Notes: generated from the sequence alone by a model not told the origin. 64,000 bases of DNA from Hirsutella rhossiliensis (GCF_020360975.1 NW_025408674.1:310001-374000); one strand, 5' to 3'; positions 52,583-63,236 are shown, counted from the first letter of the stretch. A program made the numbers and translations.

Positions 52583-54960
52583 CTTCGGTGGCACGACTCG
52601 TCGTCTCCCTCGCTAAACTCCTTGCTGAGGTATCCGTCGAGGCATACGGTCGCCCCGCTACCCGGCCGCCTAAGCGCCTGCACCCAGCCCTTCCCCGACG
52701 CCCAGCTCTCCGCGAAGGGTACCTCGCCCCAGCCCGTCCCACCGTCGGCACCGCGGCCGTTTCGCTTTAGCCTTACGAGCGATGCGTAGTCATAAAGGCA
52801 GAGGCCCCGTAGGAGCTCGCCCCCTGTGCCGGTAGGCCTCGACGAGGGGGGATCCTCGGCCCGGCCTCCTCGACGACGACCGTCTCGTCCGGCGCGTCGC
52901 CCGTCGCCTCCGCGCCGCTCGCCCGTCGGAGGTGCCGCCACCGGCGGAAGACGGCCCAGTAGAGCTGGTTCGCGTTCACGTACGCCCACGCCGAGCCGCT
53001 GCTAAATTCTGCCGGGTACCCTAGGAGGTGCGCGATCACCTCGACCTGCGACAGCGGCCGCTCCGTAAATACTCGGTTCGCCGCCTTGAGCAGGAACGTT
53101 CTCGTCTTGTTCCCCCTGGGGTCCGCCGCCGTCGCCACCCCTTCGGCCCCGCCCCTCGGCCGGCGTCGCGGTCGGCGCCACTTCCGTTGCCCTCTCCCGT
53201 CGGCTCTAGCGCGGGAGGAACTCGGCCGCGGCGGCCACACGCTTCCACACGGGTCCTCTACCTTCGTCGCATAGTTGGTAATGTAGTAGATTAGGGCCAT
53301 GGTCTTGCGCTGCGTCGCGATGAACGAGATGTCGTGGTTGTGCCGTAGTCCTACTGCCATCGCCCGGTTCCACCGGTTCACCATGCTATGCGTCCGCCGG
53401 ATCTCGAGCACCCCGTCCGCCGTCAGCGCCGTCCTCTCCACCAGCCTCCACGGCGCCTTGAACCGGCAGAGGTCCCCCTTCCGCGCCCTCGCGCCGAGCG
53501 AGTATTTTACGCAGGTCGCGCTATGCGTGTGGATCTGCGTCGCGCCGGCGCAGAAGTTGGCCTCCTCGTCGAAGGTGTCCGTGAAGCGCGCGACGTCGTC
53601 GAGCCGCGACGATATGTCCGCCGTGGCCGACCGCTCCGCCTGCACGGCGCAGTAACCTTCTGCGTCTAGCTCCTATAGCCTCGGGTCAGCTCGGGGCCCT
53701 TCGGCCTGCTACGGATGGGGGTTATCATCTTAAGGCGGCCGCCTTACCTCGGAGAAGACGCTATCTACGTAGCGGACGATGCGCTCCCGGTACGCCGCCT
53801 GCTCCTCCGTATCGGAGCCGCCGAGCGCCTCGCCAAGGCCCGCGTTGCCCTTAGCCAGAGGAGCCCGTGGATGTGGAGAGCGCCTCGCTCGTTGGTCTCG
53901 ACCGCCCCGTAGTACGCGCCGACGTGCCCGAACACCAACTCCTCCCCGACGTTGACGTAGTGCTCGAAGAAGAGCGTCATCTCCCGGTGAAAGAAGATGG
54001 CCGAGCTCATCGGGTCCGATATGGCCAGCCGCGTCCGCTTATACGCGGTCCCCAGGTCTCTTAGGAAGGCCTCGGCCTCGTCGGGGTCGCGGGCGCGGTG
54101 CGCCGCCAGCCGTAACTTTACCAGGTTCGTGATGTCGTTCGGGTTCAGCGTAAACCATATGGCCGGCACCCCGTGCCTTATGATGAGGGAGAGCATCTTC
54201 TTCCGCATACTAAGCCGGCTCTCCCTCGACATCGGCTGCCGGTAGCCGACACGGAGAGGGACCGGATGAGCTCCTTTACCCCGTCGTCGCTAGTCTTGCC
54301 CGTGGCCTCGAGCTCGACCCTCGCCGCCTCGAGCCTCTGCGCCGTTAACGACTTTAGCAGGCCCTCGACCCTTGCGAAGTTCTTCCTCGCTACGCCTAGC
54401 ATGCTGGCCTGGCGGTTCCTAGATCGCACGCCCATGTTAAAGACAAGAAAGGCGAAGATAGGGTGCGTCGCGAACCGGCCGCCGTGGCGCCGCAGCACGA
54501 CGTCGGCCCATGCTTGGAGCTTCATGTTCCGCGTCGACATAAGGCCCTCCGCGACCCGCTCCGCCTGCGTACCCTGGTTCCCGACGCTAGGGCACGCGCT
54601 CTCTCCTGTGGCGTCCTCGTCGGCGAGCCTCGGCCCGCCCAAGCCAAAGGGGAACAGGGTCGGAAAGGCCTTTGCGAAGAAGGAGGCGTCCGCCGAGTCG
54701 GCGAAATCATCGCCGCGCCGCACCTGTATGTACGGCTCGACGTCGCCGCCATCGCCCGCCGCCCCTCGGGCCGCGGTCCCTACCCACGTCCTCGGGCCGG
54801 CGCGCGCTCCCTCGGGCCCGACGGCGTCGCGGGCGAAGCAAATCTTCTCGGCGTCTGCCACATCTGGCGCCCCGTCCAACGGGAACATGCCGGAAGACGT
54901 CACCTCGTTGATTACGCCCCCGTCCTCTTCAGGCCTAGCGCCGTCCCTGTCGTCGTGTAA
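52583..54960 (-). pseudogene. family-B RepHel gene, copy 3: Rep (HUH nuclease) region with intron
   Basis: In order: FFAKAFPTLFPFGLGG, ADVVLRRHGGRFATHPIFAF, IWFTLNPNDITNLVKLRLAA, the HUH site ERGALHIHGLLWL (near 53,870), then a 75-base intron (53,673-53,747; GTAAGG donor, CTGAC branch, TAG). Next come ELDAEGYCAVQAERSATADI, CAGATQIHTHSATCVKYS, the nicking Tyr motif ALIYYITNYATKVEDP and RPLSQVEVIAHLLGYPAEF. The last part, LCLYDYASLVRLKRNGRGAD with GATVCLDGYLSKEF, lies in another frame. Frame changes occur near 54,235, 53,840, 53,240-53,110 and 52,850. Confidence 0.85.
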
Positions 54961-56000
54961 GTCGTCCTCGCACGTGACCCCGACGTCGCGGCTCCCCTCG
55001 GCGGGGTCCCCCGCCCCTGCCTTAGCATCGCGAGGATCTCCTCGATCTCGGTCGCTCCCCCTTCGTCCATGGCCCGCTCCGACGGTGGCACTACCTGCGC
55101 CGTCCGCGTCCTCTCCCGCGCCGACGGCTCGTTTCGCTCTAGCCGCTCGCACACCACCGGCGGCACCCCGTGCGGCGGCGCCCCCCAGCTCGCCATCTCC
55201 GCCGTGTCGATCTCGACCTCGCCGTAGAGCGGATTGTTCTCTTTAAGCCAGGCCAGCGCCCTCTCCACCGCCGACCGCCTTAACGACAGCAGGCCCGATA
55301 GGTCCCGCGGCCCAGGTCTCTCGGCGCCCTGCCACGAGACGTGGATCTCGTCCATGACCCGCAGCAGCGGGTGTGGCAGCACGTTAGCGGCTAGGCCCTG
55401 CACGTCGTTTGGGAACACGGTAATGTGGCCCTTGACGTGCCTTGGGTACCTTACGCTCTGCCTCTGGCCGCCGGGGATGCTGTACTTCGTCACGAAGCCG
55501 TAGCACGAGTTGAGCGAGATGAGCTTCTCCTCGAGCGGCGTAAGGTCCTTCAGCTCGTCGGGGTACGCGTGCTCGCAGCCGAGCCGCCCGTGGAGGTGCA
55601 TGGCCGGCGACGCCCCCTCGCGCCCGGCCCATCGCGCGCACTCTGCGCAGACCGGCACCGGCCTGCCCCCCGGGAAGCAGGTTCGGCACCCGAACGGGGG
55701 CCGCCCGCCTCCCGCAACACTGCTCCGCGACCACCCCTCCCACGCCGTCTCCCTCAGCTCCCCCTTGGCCCGCTTCCGGTAGCATAGCGTGCAGGTCGCG
55801 ATCGGCAGCGTGCCTGCGTCGTGGAACGCCCGGTAGAACCTCCGCACCGTCCTCACCTGCCTCTCGCGCGGCACCGGCGCGCACCACGTCTGCTCCTTGG
55901 CCAGCCTCTCGCCCGCCTCGAACTCCTCGTCGAGGTGCCGTAGCGCGCTGGCTAGGTCCTCGGCCTGCAGCTCCCTTCGTCTTGGCATCTTTTCACCCAC
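54912..56000 (-). pseudogene. family-B RepHel gene, copy 3: zinc pairs and DUF6570-like region, 362 codons open
   Basis: From MGEKMPRRRELQAEDLASAL the frame holds TCTLCYRKRAKGELRETAWE, GCRTCFPGGRPVPVCAECAR, LGCEHAYPDELKDLTPLEEK, LISLNSCYGFVTKYSIPGGQ, YPRHVKGHITVFPNDVQGLA and MDEIHVSWQGAERPGPRDLS. It is an unbroken version of the region that is broken in copies 1 and 2. The Met at 56,000 may be internal: the frame continues upstream with basic residues (RKRARVGEK) like the N-terminal extension of copies 1 and 2. It loses frame in the acidic linker near 55,010. Confidence 0.8.
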
Positions 56001-56850
56001 CCTGGCGCGTTTCCGCCCGGCCTGCCCACTACCAAGATGGCGTTTCCTCTTCTGCTCTTCTCTCGCCTGCCGTCTTATCGCCGCTCTGCCTGCGTCCTGT
56101 TAGCTGTCGCCGCCATACACCTTCACCTCGCTCTACGGCCGTACCTGCCGATGCGCTATCTCTGCCGCTAACATGCGGCCCGGCTGCGGCGGGAGTTGTG
56201 GCAGGAGCCTCGGCCCTACTGGCCGGCCGGGACTGGACGGCTCGCGGCGACGGGCCGGCGGCTCTCCTCTGGGGCCGGACATCCTGCGGAGCCCCCCGCC
56301 TTCCGGCCAAGGCTGAAGCCAAACCCATCCCGTTCGACGGCGGCGAAGGCCCGGCGGTCTCCACCGTCGGCAGAGACCGGATTTCTCTTGGTGCGCGCTG
56401 GCCTTTCCCTGAGGCCGAGACGGCGCTGGGCCCGCCTAGCGGCAGCCAGTGCCCCGCCGCCCTCGGTGTCGGCGGCAGCCAAGTTGCCGCCGCACTCGGT
56501 GTCGGCTGAGGCTGGATATCCCGCGGCGCGACTCGGCCTCGGTCTTCCCCGCCCTCGCCTCGGAGGCGCCTCCCTTGACGCCTCTTCTTGCTCTCTCCGA
56601 GAGGCGCCGCGACCGAGTGCCGGCGCTGCTGTGATCGGCCGGATCTCTGGTCCTGTGTACGGCGCTGCTCGGGCTTCTGGCGCCGGGCTTGCCCTGTCAC
56701 CCGCTCCGGACTGGACCCTCCCGTTAGCTGGCTTCATCGCGACACCGGTCTACCGAGGCCCCGCGGACCTCTTGTCTTCCTCGCTTGCGCTGCCTCTCCG
56801 GCCCCGCCTACTTGCGGTGCTACTGGGCTCCCGGCGTAAATCCTCATAAG
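56001..56850 (-). pseudogene. family-B RepHel gene, copy 3: probable N-terminal extension
   Basis: A minus-strand frame (56,029-56,700) is Arg/Gln/Pro/Ala-rich and contains RDIQPQPTPSAAATWLPPTP, recalling the IQP blocks of copies 1 and 2. Similarity is slight and the sequence is very GC-rich and low in complexity, with open frames in several phases. Coding status is uncertain. Confidence 0.35.
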
Positions 56851-57601
56851 TGTAAGTGTAATAACGGCGTATAAGTCCTTGCCTCGACCATTCATCCTGC
56901 ACTTGTCTTGCTGACTGGCACCCTCCTGTGCGTACAGGATCCTCTAGGAAAGTCTATATATCTTACTCGTAGCTCTCTAGTACGTCTACAGGCGTGCCGC
57001 TGCTCTTTACATTATACCGGCGCCGCCTTTCTATCGAGCCCGCCCGCTATTGCCCGCCGCTAAAGGCGGCGGGCTATACGGCCTCGGCCGGTCCTTACAT
57101 GTAGGTCGCCAAGACAACTTCTTCTTGCCTGTGCTTTGCATGGTACACTTTTCCGTCTTGTCATCTAGGTCTTGTCGGTCAAAGCCTCAGTACGCCCCTA
57201 GACGCTCGCCTGCTGAATTTTGAACCCATGTCTTACACGTGTTGCGAATAAGTCTGCCTCCTTCTCCTCGAACATAGCTTCGCGCGTCCTGCTTGTCTTA
57301 AAACCCTCTACGTCTTACTAGACCGCCTTTCGAAGTTTCCTCTTCTCCTCTTGTCGCATTTTTCTGTATACACATCTTATAGACCTACTTTATATAGGCT
57401 CCTTATCTTAGCCTACCGCTAACGCTACGTTGCGTCTTCGTTTAGTATCCTTTGACTTCTCTTATACACCACGGCCACCAGCCCTTCCCTACTACACTAA
57501 ACTCTTAAGACGGCATATTGGTAGGGAGCACTCCTGCCCCTATTCCTCGCCGCTTATAGCTTCGCTCCGGCAACGTTGCTCTTCCACTACACGGCCTCGC
57601 C
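56851..57601. promoter_or_regulatory. divergent spacer between RepHel and accessory genes of copy 3
   Basis: No gene. It holds a 9-base-stem GC hairpin at 57,052-57,074 (GCCCGCCGC/GCGGCGGGC) and a TATA-like TTTATATAGG at 57,390, 200 bases before the accessory ATG. It likely carries both promoters. Confidence 0.45.
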
Positions 57602-59047
57602 ATGTCTTCGTCTCCGTCGGCGGACAGCTCTGCCCCGCACCTCCGCAAGCCCCTTGTCACTAGCAAGGGCGCGGGCGGCGACATGTCCATGATGTTCTTC
57701 GCCCAGCCTGACTGCCCCGCGAGGTTTGCCCACCAGGACGAGCACCGCATCAGAGGCCTTAACGCCGAAGCCATCGCCCGAGTCCTCCTGCCGGTGCCCT
57801 CGTGGCTGCTAGAGTCGGAGTATGCACCCCTCCGGGCCGAGGGCGACGATCTAGGGCCCTCCCTCTTCTTTAGTCTAAACCTCTCCATCTACGGCCAGCC
57901 GGTCGTCGATACCGACTGGTCCGAGCAGTGGTTCTTTATGAGCGGCCGCGTTCACCCCTACGCCCTCTCCTGGGAGGTGGAGCGCCGCGACGGGCTCGAG
58001 GCCGGCCCGGACGATACTATTCTCTATACCGTGCCCGCCCTTATTGTCCGCGACCAAGGTTACCAGCCGTGGGCCCCCCTCCCCTTTTCATTTTAATGCG
58101 CCTCCTCACCCACCGCCCCGCTGACTTTGCCCCCTAGCGTCCTGCCGCGCTCCTTGGCCTCTAGCGGCCAGTTCCCGTCTACGCCTCCCGTTGTCTCCTT
58201 CCATGGCGTCGTAGCCGGCCCGGCCTCGACCTCCTGCGTCGAGATTTCCTGCCCAATCTCGGGCCCGACCAGCTCCGCTGCTGCGGCTTCGTCCGGCTCA
58301 CGACCTACATCGCCCTGGCCTGCCGGACAGGATTCCATTTAAGGGCTACCACCCCTTCGAGGTCTTTGTTATCTTTCCCGTCTACGTTAACCCTTGGGCC
58401 GTGCTATGCAAGAAAATCGCTGAAAAGCCTAACTCTTCCTTCCTGCCCGGCGTCCCCTTTACCTGCACCGGAAAGGTCGTCGGCCTTCTCGACCACCGCG
58501 TTATGCTCTCCCCCCCGGGCTCGGAGCGCGATTACGTCTTTATCATCGTCCCGGACAGCTGGACCTTTGTCGATCGGCCCTCGGCGGCGGCGGCCGCCGC
58601 CTCGGCTTCCCCCCTCGCTACGCCCTTTAGGCGTCAGACCCAATCCGCCTCCTCTACCTTCGATTCTGTCCGTGCCGCCTTGTACTCTGTTGCCGCGCCA
58701 GCCTCGACCGCGCCGCCCCCCCTTTCCTCGGCCCCGGCCCCGCCAGCCCTCGACCCCGTCACGCCGCCGCCTAAGCGATCGCCCCCGGCCCTGGCCGATA
58801 CGCCCATGAAGAGGGCGCGCTTCCTGCAGCAGCAGTATTCGCCGCTTTCCTCGTCTTCGAACACCGTCGGCTCCGCCGCCCTCCTCCTCTCCTCCGCCGG
58901 CCGCTTTTCCGTCTCGACCGGACGGCGCCCCACCTGTTCCCGCCCGACGGCCAGCCCGGATTCCTCTCAACTCTATCGTCGCGAGCACCTCCGACCCGCC
59001 CGCACGCCCTCTTCGCTATCGCATGCAGAAATAAGCTACCTACTATA
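57602..59047 (+). pseudogene. Helitron-associated accessory gene, copy 3 (unknown function)
   Basis: Start ATG 57,602 (MSSSPSADSSAPHLRKPLVT). Exon 1 is unbroken: DMSMMFFAQPDCPARFAHQD, IRGLNAEAIARVLLPVPSWL, DWSEQWFFMSGRVHPYALSW, VPALIVRDQGYQP. A 69-base intron (58,069-58,137; weak donor GTGGGC, CTGAC branch, TAG) joins QP to VLPRSLASSGQFPSTPPVVS. Exon 2 holds DQLRCCGFVRLTTYI, PFKGYHPFEVFVIFPVYVNP, VLCKKIAEKPNSSFLPGVPF, TCTGKVVGLLDHRVM and DYVFIIVPDSWTFVD, then a Ser/Pro/Ala-rich tail with TPMKRARF. Two single-base breaks lie near 58,250 and 58,305. No known family was recognised; an OB-fold-like core is inferred. Confidence 0.75.
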
Positions 59048-59577
59048 GACCCATCGCTCTCTTAAGCCTCCTACCTTTACTAAAACGAACTGTTCTCCTC
59101 CCGGGTGCTGCTCCTAACGCAAATTGTCGCTCTAGAATTACTATTACTCTGCACATTACAGCGTTTGTCCCTTTTAGGACAGTTTTAGCTTCCGAACCCG
59201 TTTCTTACGAAAGTGCCTGCCTCTAGACGTTCTCCGTGACCTCATTTGTGTCCTGTGCGTTGCGCTTCGCCCCTTCTCTTTTCCTTGCCAGCTTGCCGCC
59301 GCACCTCTCGGCTGCATTTAGCGACGACGGGGGGCCTGTAGTTGCGCCTCGGCAAAAGGCGTCTTTGTTGCGGAAGCCGACTCCGCTTCTCGCCTATCGG
59401 TCATTGCTCTACATGGAGGATACGGTTTTCTACTATAAAATATTATATGCCGTTCCTTAGTTGTGCAAGCCATAGGGACGACGGTCGTTGAAGTCGGCGG
59501 GTTCTACAAAGGCCGTTGCGGCGTTTGAGGCTGGCCGTAAGGCCGCCTCGACGGCGTTGCTTGCCCCTCACTAGCTC
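59048..59577. other. stretch without a recognised gene
   Basis: Terminator-side sequence of the accessory gene and MYND gene, which converge here. No motif beyond short frames. Confidence 0.4.
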
Positions 59578-60144
59578 CTAGCTTGCCTTTGGCTTGCATC
59601 CCTTCTTGTGTACCTTCCAGTCCTCCTTTTGGTGTTGCCTGCTGCAATACGCGACCGCCAGGCATCGGCTGCACCTCCTCGCCCCGCCATCTCTCCACAA
59701 ACCCGGCAGACCTTCCTCTGTGCTCTGTGCATCCTGCCCTTGCATTTGCTTTGCGCCCATACTTCCGTCCGCCTGCCCCGCCTCTGCCATCGTGTCCTGC
59801 ATTTCCTGCCTCGCCCTTATTTCGCATCCTTCTTGGCCGCAGAATGACGACACGACCACGAGCACAAACGGCCTCTCTGCATGTAGGTACGATATCGGGC
59901 TCTGTAGAATCTCCTTTGCGAGTCCGCCGCAGCTCTCGCAGCGCACCCCTGCTGCTTTCCGACACGCTGCCTCGTGCTCCCGTAGGATCGGCCTTATCCA
60001 CTGTAGGAACCGTGCGCTGCCTTCGTGGTTCGGCCTCGCCTGGCCTACCTGCGTCACGAGCGTCTTCGGGATGCTATGCTTGTACTTGAGCTCCGTGGCC
60101 CCGAATTCGCACCAGAACTCCACGGAAACGTTGCAAGTGGCCAT
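59578..60144 (-). CDS. MYND-type zinc-finger protein, apparent Helitron cargo, frame-shifted in the finger
   Basis: A 188-codon frame from ATG 60,144 (MATCNVSVEFWCEFG). Residues about 68-108 carry a zinc-site-like CESCGGLAKEILQSPISYLH with FCGQEGCEIRARQEMQD. The C-terminus RCSRCLAVAYCSRQHQKEDW then KVHKKGCKP is the second half of a MYND finger. The first CxxC (CRVCGEM, 59,697-59,708) lies in a neighbouring frame, so a single small indel splits the finger. MYND proteins mediate protein contacts in many fungal regulators. It sits between the accessory gene and left end of copy 3 and is absent from copies 1 and 2, which fits capture of a host gene. Confidence 0.7.
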   Translation of the reverse strand: MATCNVSVEFWCEFGATELKYKHSIPKTLVTQVGQARPNHEGSARFLQWIRPILREHEAACRKAAGVRCESCGGLAKEILQSPISYLHAERPFVLVVVSSFCGQEGCEIRARQEMQDTMAEAGQADGSMGAKQMQGQDAQSTEEGLPGLWRDGGARRCSRCLAVAYCSRQHQKEDWKVHKKGCKPKAS

Positions 60145-60440
60145 GCTGTAGTTGTTTTCCTAACTGCTCGATCGGTAGCTAGGGTAGACGCTTCTGCTCT
60201 TGTTCTCCTATTCGTGCCTTGGTGCCTCTCTTATACTCCCTTCCTCTCTCTTACCCCGCAACCGTTATCATCACTGTATTTGCCTTCTTGCTTTTTCTCC
60301 CTCTTCCCGCTGCGGGATGGTGCCCGAATGGCCAATTTATTTGCCTACCTTCTTGCATGCATTAGTTCCTGGCGCTACCGCCTGCTTGCGTTCTTTGCTC
60401 TCGCCCTCTGTCTTCGTCTTGTTTGTCTCAATCCTCAGTC

Positions 60441-60482
60441 TTCGTTCCTCAAGGCTTTTTGCGCAACCCATGAGGGGTTGCC
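60441..60482 (-). repeat. left (5') end of family-B Helitron copy 3: hairpin and inverted repeat
   Basis: Hairpin GCAACCC-loop-GGGTTGC (60,463-60,481). Inside it, TTCGTTCCTCAAGGC (60,441-60,455, plus strand) is the inverted counterpart of the right ends. A hairpin outside an inverted repeat at one end only resembles the asymmetric ends reported for Helitron2/Helentron elements. Confidence 0.6.
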
Positions 60483-60507
60483 TTACCTGTACATTAATCA
60501 GAATAAG

Positions 60508-60523
60508 TGCCTTGAGGAACGAA
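60508..60523 (-). repeat. right (3') end of family-B Helitron copy 4
   Basis: The minus strand reads TTCGTTCCTCAAGGCA, identical to the right end of copy 1 including the preceding GAAGGCC. About 25 bases of unrelated sequence separate it from the left end of copy 3. Confidence 0.7.
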
Positions 60524-60746
60524 AGGCCTTCTAACGTGCCCCGCAGACCCCGCCCTCTCCCCCCAAAAGTTCTCCGCCCCTTGATTGGTCCCTTGTGATT
60601 GGTCCCTCCTTGCCTCCCTCCTCGTTGGTCGCTGCCCTTCCCGGCTTCTGTTGCCTTTTCGCGTGCCTTATCCCACCACTAGGCGCCTCCCACCCTGTCT
60701 GCCGCCTGCCGACTCTTCCCGCCTGCCGAACTCTTCATCGCGTCAC

Positions 60747-63175
60747 CTAGCGCGGCCGCCTTGACTCTTCAGCATCACCGTCCAGCCAGCGCAACGCCTC
60801 CTCAACGGTCCTCTCGCTCAGTACCTCGAGCCTGGCCTGTGCGGCAGTCATCTCCTCGGGGACCCGGTTGCCCACCAAGTCTCTGTCCCGCACCTTGGAC
60901 ACGAGCATGATGCCGTCTAGAGTTCGGCAGCGCGATAGCTGCACGTACAGGCCGTACGGGTCGCACTGCGAGGGCACCACCGTTCCATCCATCTTCGTCG
61001 TCCGTGTCCTCGCAGCTCGAGGCCACGCGCTCCAGCGTTTTGCCCTGCACCTTGTAGTCCGTGCACGCGAACGCTGCTGCGCACGGCAAACCCTTTCGGC
61101 TGACGTCGTTGCGTTGCCACGGGCCTTTTCCCCGGCACCGCATCTTAACGGACAAAGGTGTCAACAAGATCGTGCCCGGCGGCATCCCGACGAAGTGGAG
61201 ATATCTCGTCGTCTCCGATTCGAGAATGACCCCGCCGGCGGCCCGAAGTGGATCGTCATATCGGCCGAGATCCGATGCCCCGGGTACGCCTTGTCGACAA
61301 TGACCTCCACCGCCGAGTAGCTCGCGCCGTTCACTAGCTTCAGCCCCTGGTGGGTGTTGTGGTTCACGACGATGGGCATCCCGGCCACGAACATGAAGAC
61401 GGCCGGCACCGGGATCGCGCTATCGTCGCCCTGGTTGAGTATCATGATCGCCTCTTCCTCCGTCGGCAGCTCCTCCTTCCACTTGTGCTCGGAGATGAAA
61501 ATGCGCATCGTCGACCGCTGCTGGACCCGGAACGCCAGGCTCGCCTCCATGTTCAGGTTCCACCGATTCCTATTGAGCGGCGTCACCACGGTGATGCCCG
61601 TCTCCCAAGGGATCCGCCTTCCCGGTAGCACCTTGAGTTGAGGAGGTTTAGATCCGTCCGATCCTGCACGCCTAGACGGATCCGCTTCAGCAGCCTCTGC
61701 AGCTCCGGGTCGCCGGCGGCGCGCATTTGCTCGTCCAGCATGACGACCGTCGTGAACCTCTTCCACAGTGCGTGCGCTTTGTCGTGCTGGTGACGCTGCT
61801 CGGCCTTGAACGAGTTGTCTACGTCCCACGAGATGGCCGCGCTAGGCAGGACGATCGACCTCTCTGGACCGGCCGGAACTGCTGAAAATCTCCGCAGAAG
61901 AGGACGATGGGGATCCCCCCGAAATCTTGCCGCGATCCGCGAAGCCGGCGAAGCCGCTCGTTCACGGCGTGCAGCGTCCGCGCCCCGAGCATGCTCACCT
62001 CGTCGATGACGAGCACATCCTTCTCCTGCCAATCCATTCGAGACTGGCCGTGGATGAACCGCTCCGCCTGTTTCGGCAGCCGCACCCGTCAAGGTCTTTG
62101 ACCATGTTCGCGCCCCCTCCCTTGGTCTTTAGTGAACCCGCAGGCGGAGTGGATCGTGATGCCGTTGATCCGCGCCGCCGCAGTCCCCGACGTCGCCGTG
62201 ATCAGCAGACGATTCGAAAGGCTCTTTTACTGAACAGCTCGACGAGTGCCTCGATGATTCGCGACTTGCCGGTACCGCCCTCGCCACCGACGAACTGGCG
62301 CAGCTGGCAGGCATCGCCCCGTCGGTCTGCTGCATCAAATCGAGCTGGCGGCATATTATCAGAAAAGCGATGGACTGCCTCTTGTTCAGCGTCAGCCGTG
62401 TTGCCAACACCTTGCCCGCCGCGAGGAAGGAGGTTGATGGGCCAAACTGAACGTCCATTCCCGCCCCTGCGTCGATAGCGGTCTCGTCGGAGTCGGCCAT
62501 CGTCATTTCGACCTCGTCCTCCCGAAACCGGTCATCACCCTTCGCAACGCTGCGCGGCGATCGCTTTCCCAGGCGGCGGGCGTGCTTTGTATCCCTTGGA
62601 TCATCCTCTCCTCTCCTTCGAGGCACTTACCTGCTGCGACTTGATAGCCTTGACCTGATCCTGCGGCGGTAGTGCGGCCCGGAAAATACCCGCCCTGGCA
62701 TGCTTAACCGCCTCTCCCTCGTTCGATCAGCGCCGTGGCCTCGAGCTCGGCCGTCGAGCGCAGCGCCGATTGCTGAAACCGACAGAGCTGCTGTATCATT
62801 GCCATGAGCTCCGGCGACTTGGCCGTCACCTGATTCGCTCCCACTGCACCTCGGACGACGTCGATGAGCCGCGTTGCGTCTCCGATGCTGTTGGGCTGAT
62901 ATGTCGCTGCAGACTCCGCGCCCGCCTCGCCTGCTCCACCCTCCTCGACGTGTGCGACCGTCGGGTCGCCATCGCCGGACGAGGCTGCCCATTGCTTGGC
63001 GTCGCGTTTTGCGTCTTCGGCGGATCGTCGAAGCAGCTGCACGTTGTCGACCAGACATGATATTCTCGGGGCCATAGCGTCTCGAGCCCGCGCCCAGATG
63101 CTGTTGATCTCACCTGTTCCTTCGCCCAGGAAGGACTCCCACGGCACGAACAGCGCAAGATGCTGCACGGCTGCC
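60747..63175 (-). pseudogene. family-B RepHel gene, copy 4: PIF1-like helicase
   Basis: It runs from AAVQHLALFVPWESFLGEGT after a 61-base intron (63,176-63,236) to the stop at 60,747 (DGDAEESRRPR). Motifs as in copy 1: VLVIDEVSMLGARTL, GDFQQFRPVQ, LNRNRWNLNMEASLAF, ACTDYKVQGKTLERV, YVQLSRCRTLDGIMLVSKVR. Frame breaks occur at GGEGGTGKS (62,280), near 62,090 (one G lost against copy 1), 61,865 (one A lost), 61,625, 61,235 and after the LELRG position. Several of these lie where copy 1 is intact, and they fall in short runs of one base. Confidence 0.88.
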
Positions 63176-63236
63176 CTTCAGGGGGTGGGTTAGCCTCTCC
63201 GATAATGCCCGCTGACAGAGCAGTTGCCATACACAC

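Larger units (their letters stand above)
49498..60482 (-). mobile_element. family-B Helitron copy 3, with a cargo gene
   Basis: On the minus strand from 60,482: left-end hairpin (60,463-60,481), inverted repeat (60,441-60,455), MYND gene, accessory gene (plus strand), GC-rich spacer, Rep/helicase gene, right end at 49,498. It is the least frame-broken copy, with an 873-codon helicase frame. It is clearly richer in G and C than copies 1, 2 and 4, so it is a diverged lineage of the family. Copy 4 follows it head to tail with only about 25 bases between. Confidence 0.85.

Noticed and set aside
50665..52770. A 701-codon open frame on the plus strand opposite the helicase of copy 3
   Set aside because: It lies antisense to a well-supported helicase. 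Its Ser/Arg/Pro-rich product has no motif, and it exists because GC-rich codons leave few stops in the other frames.
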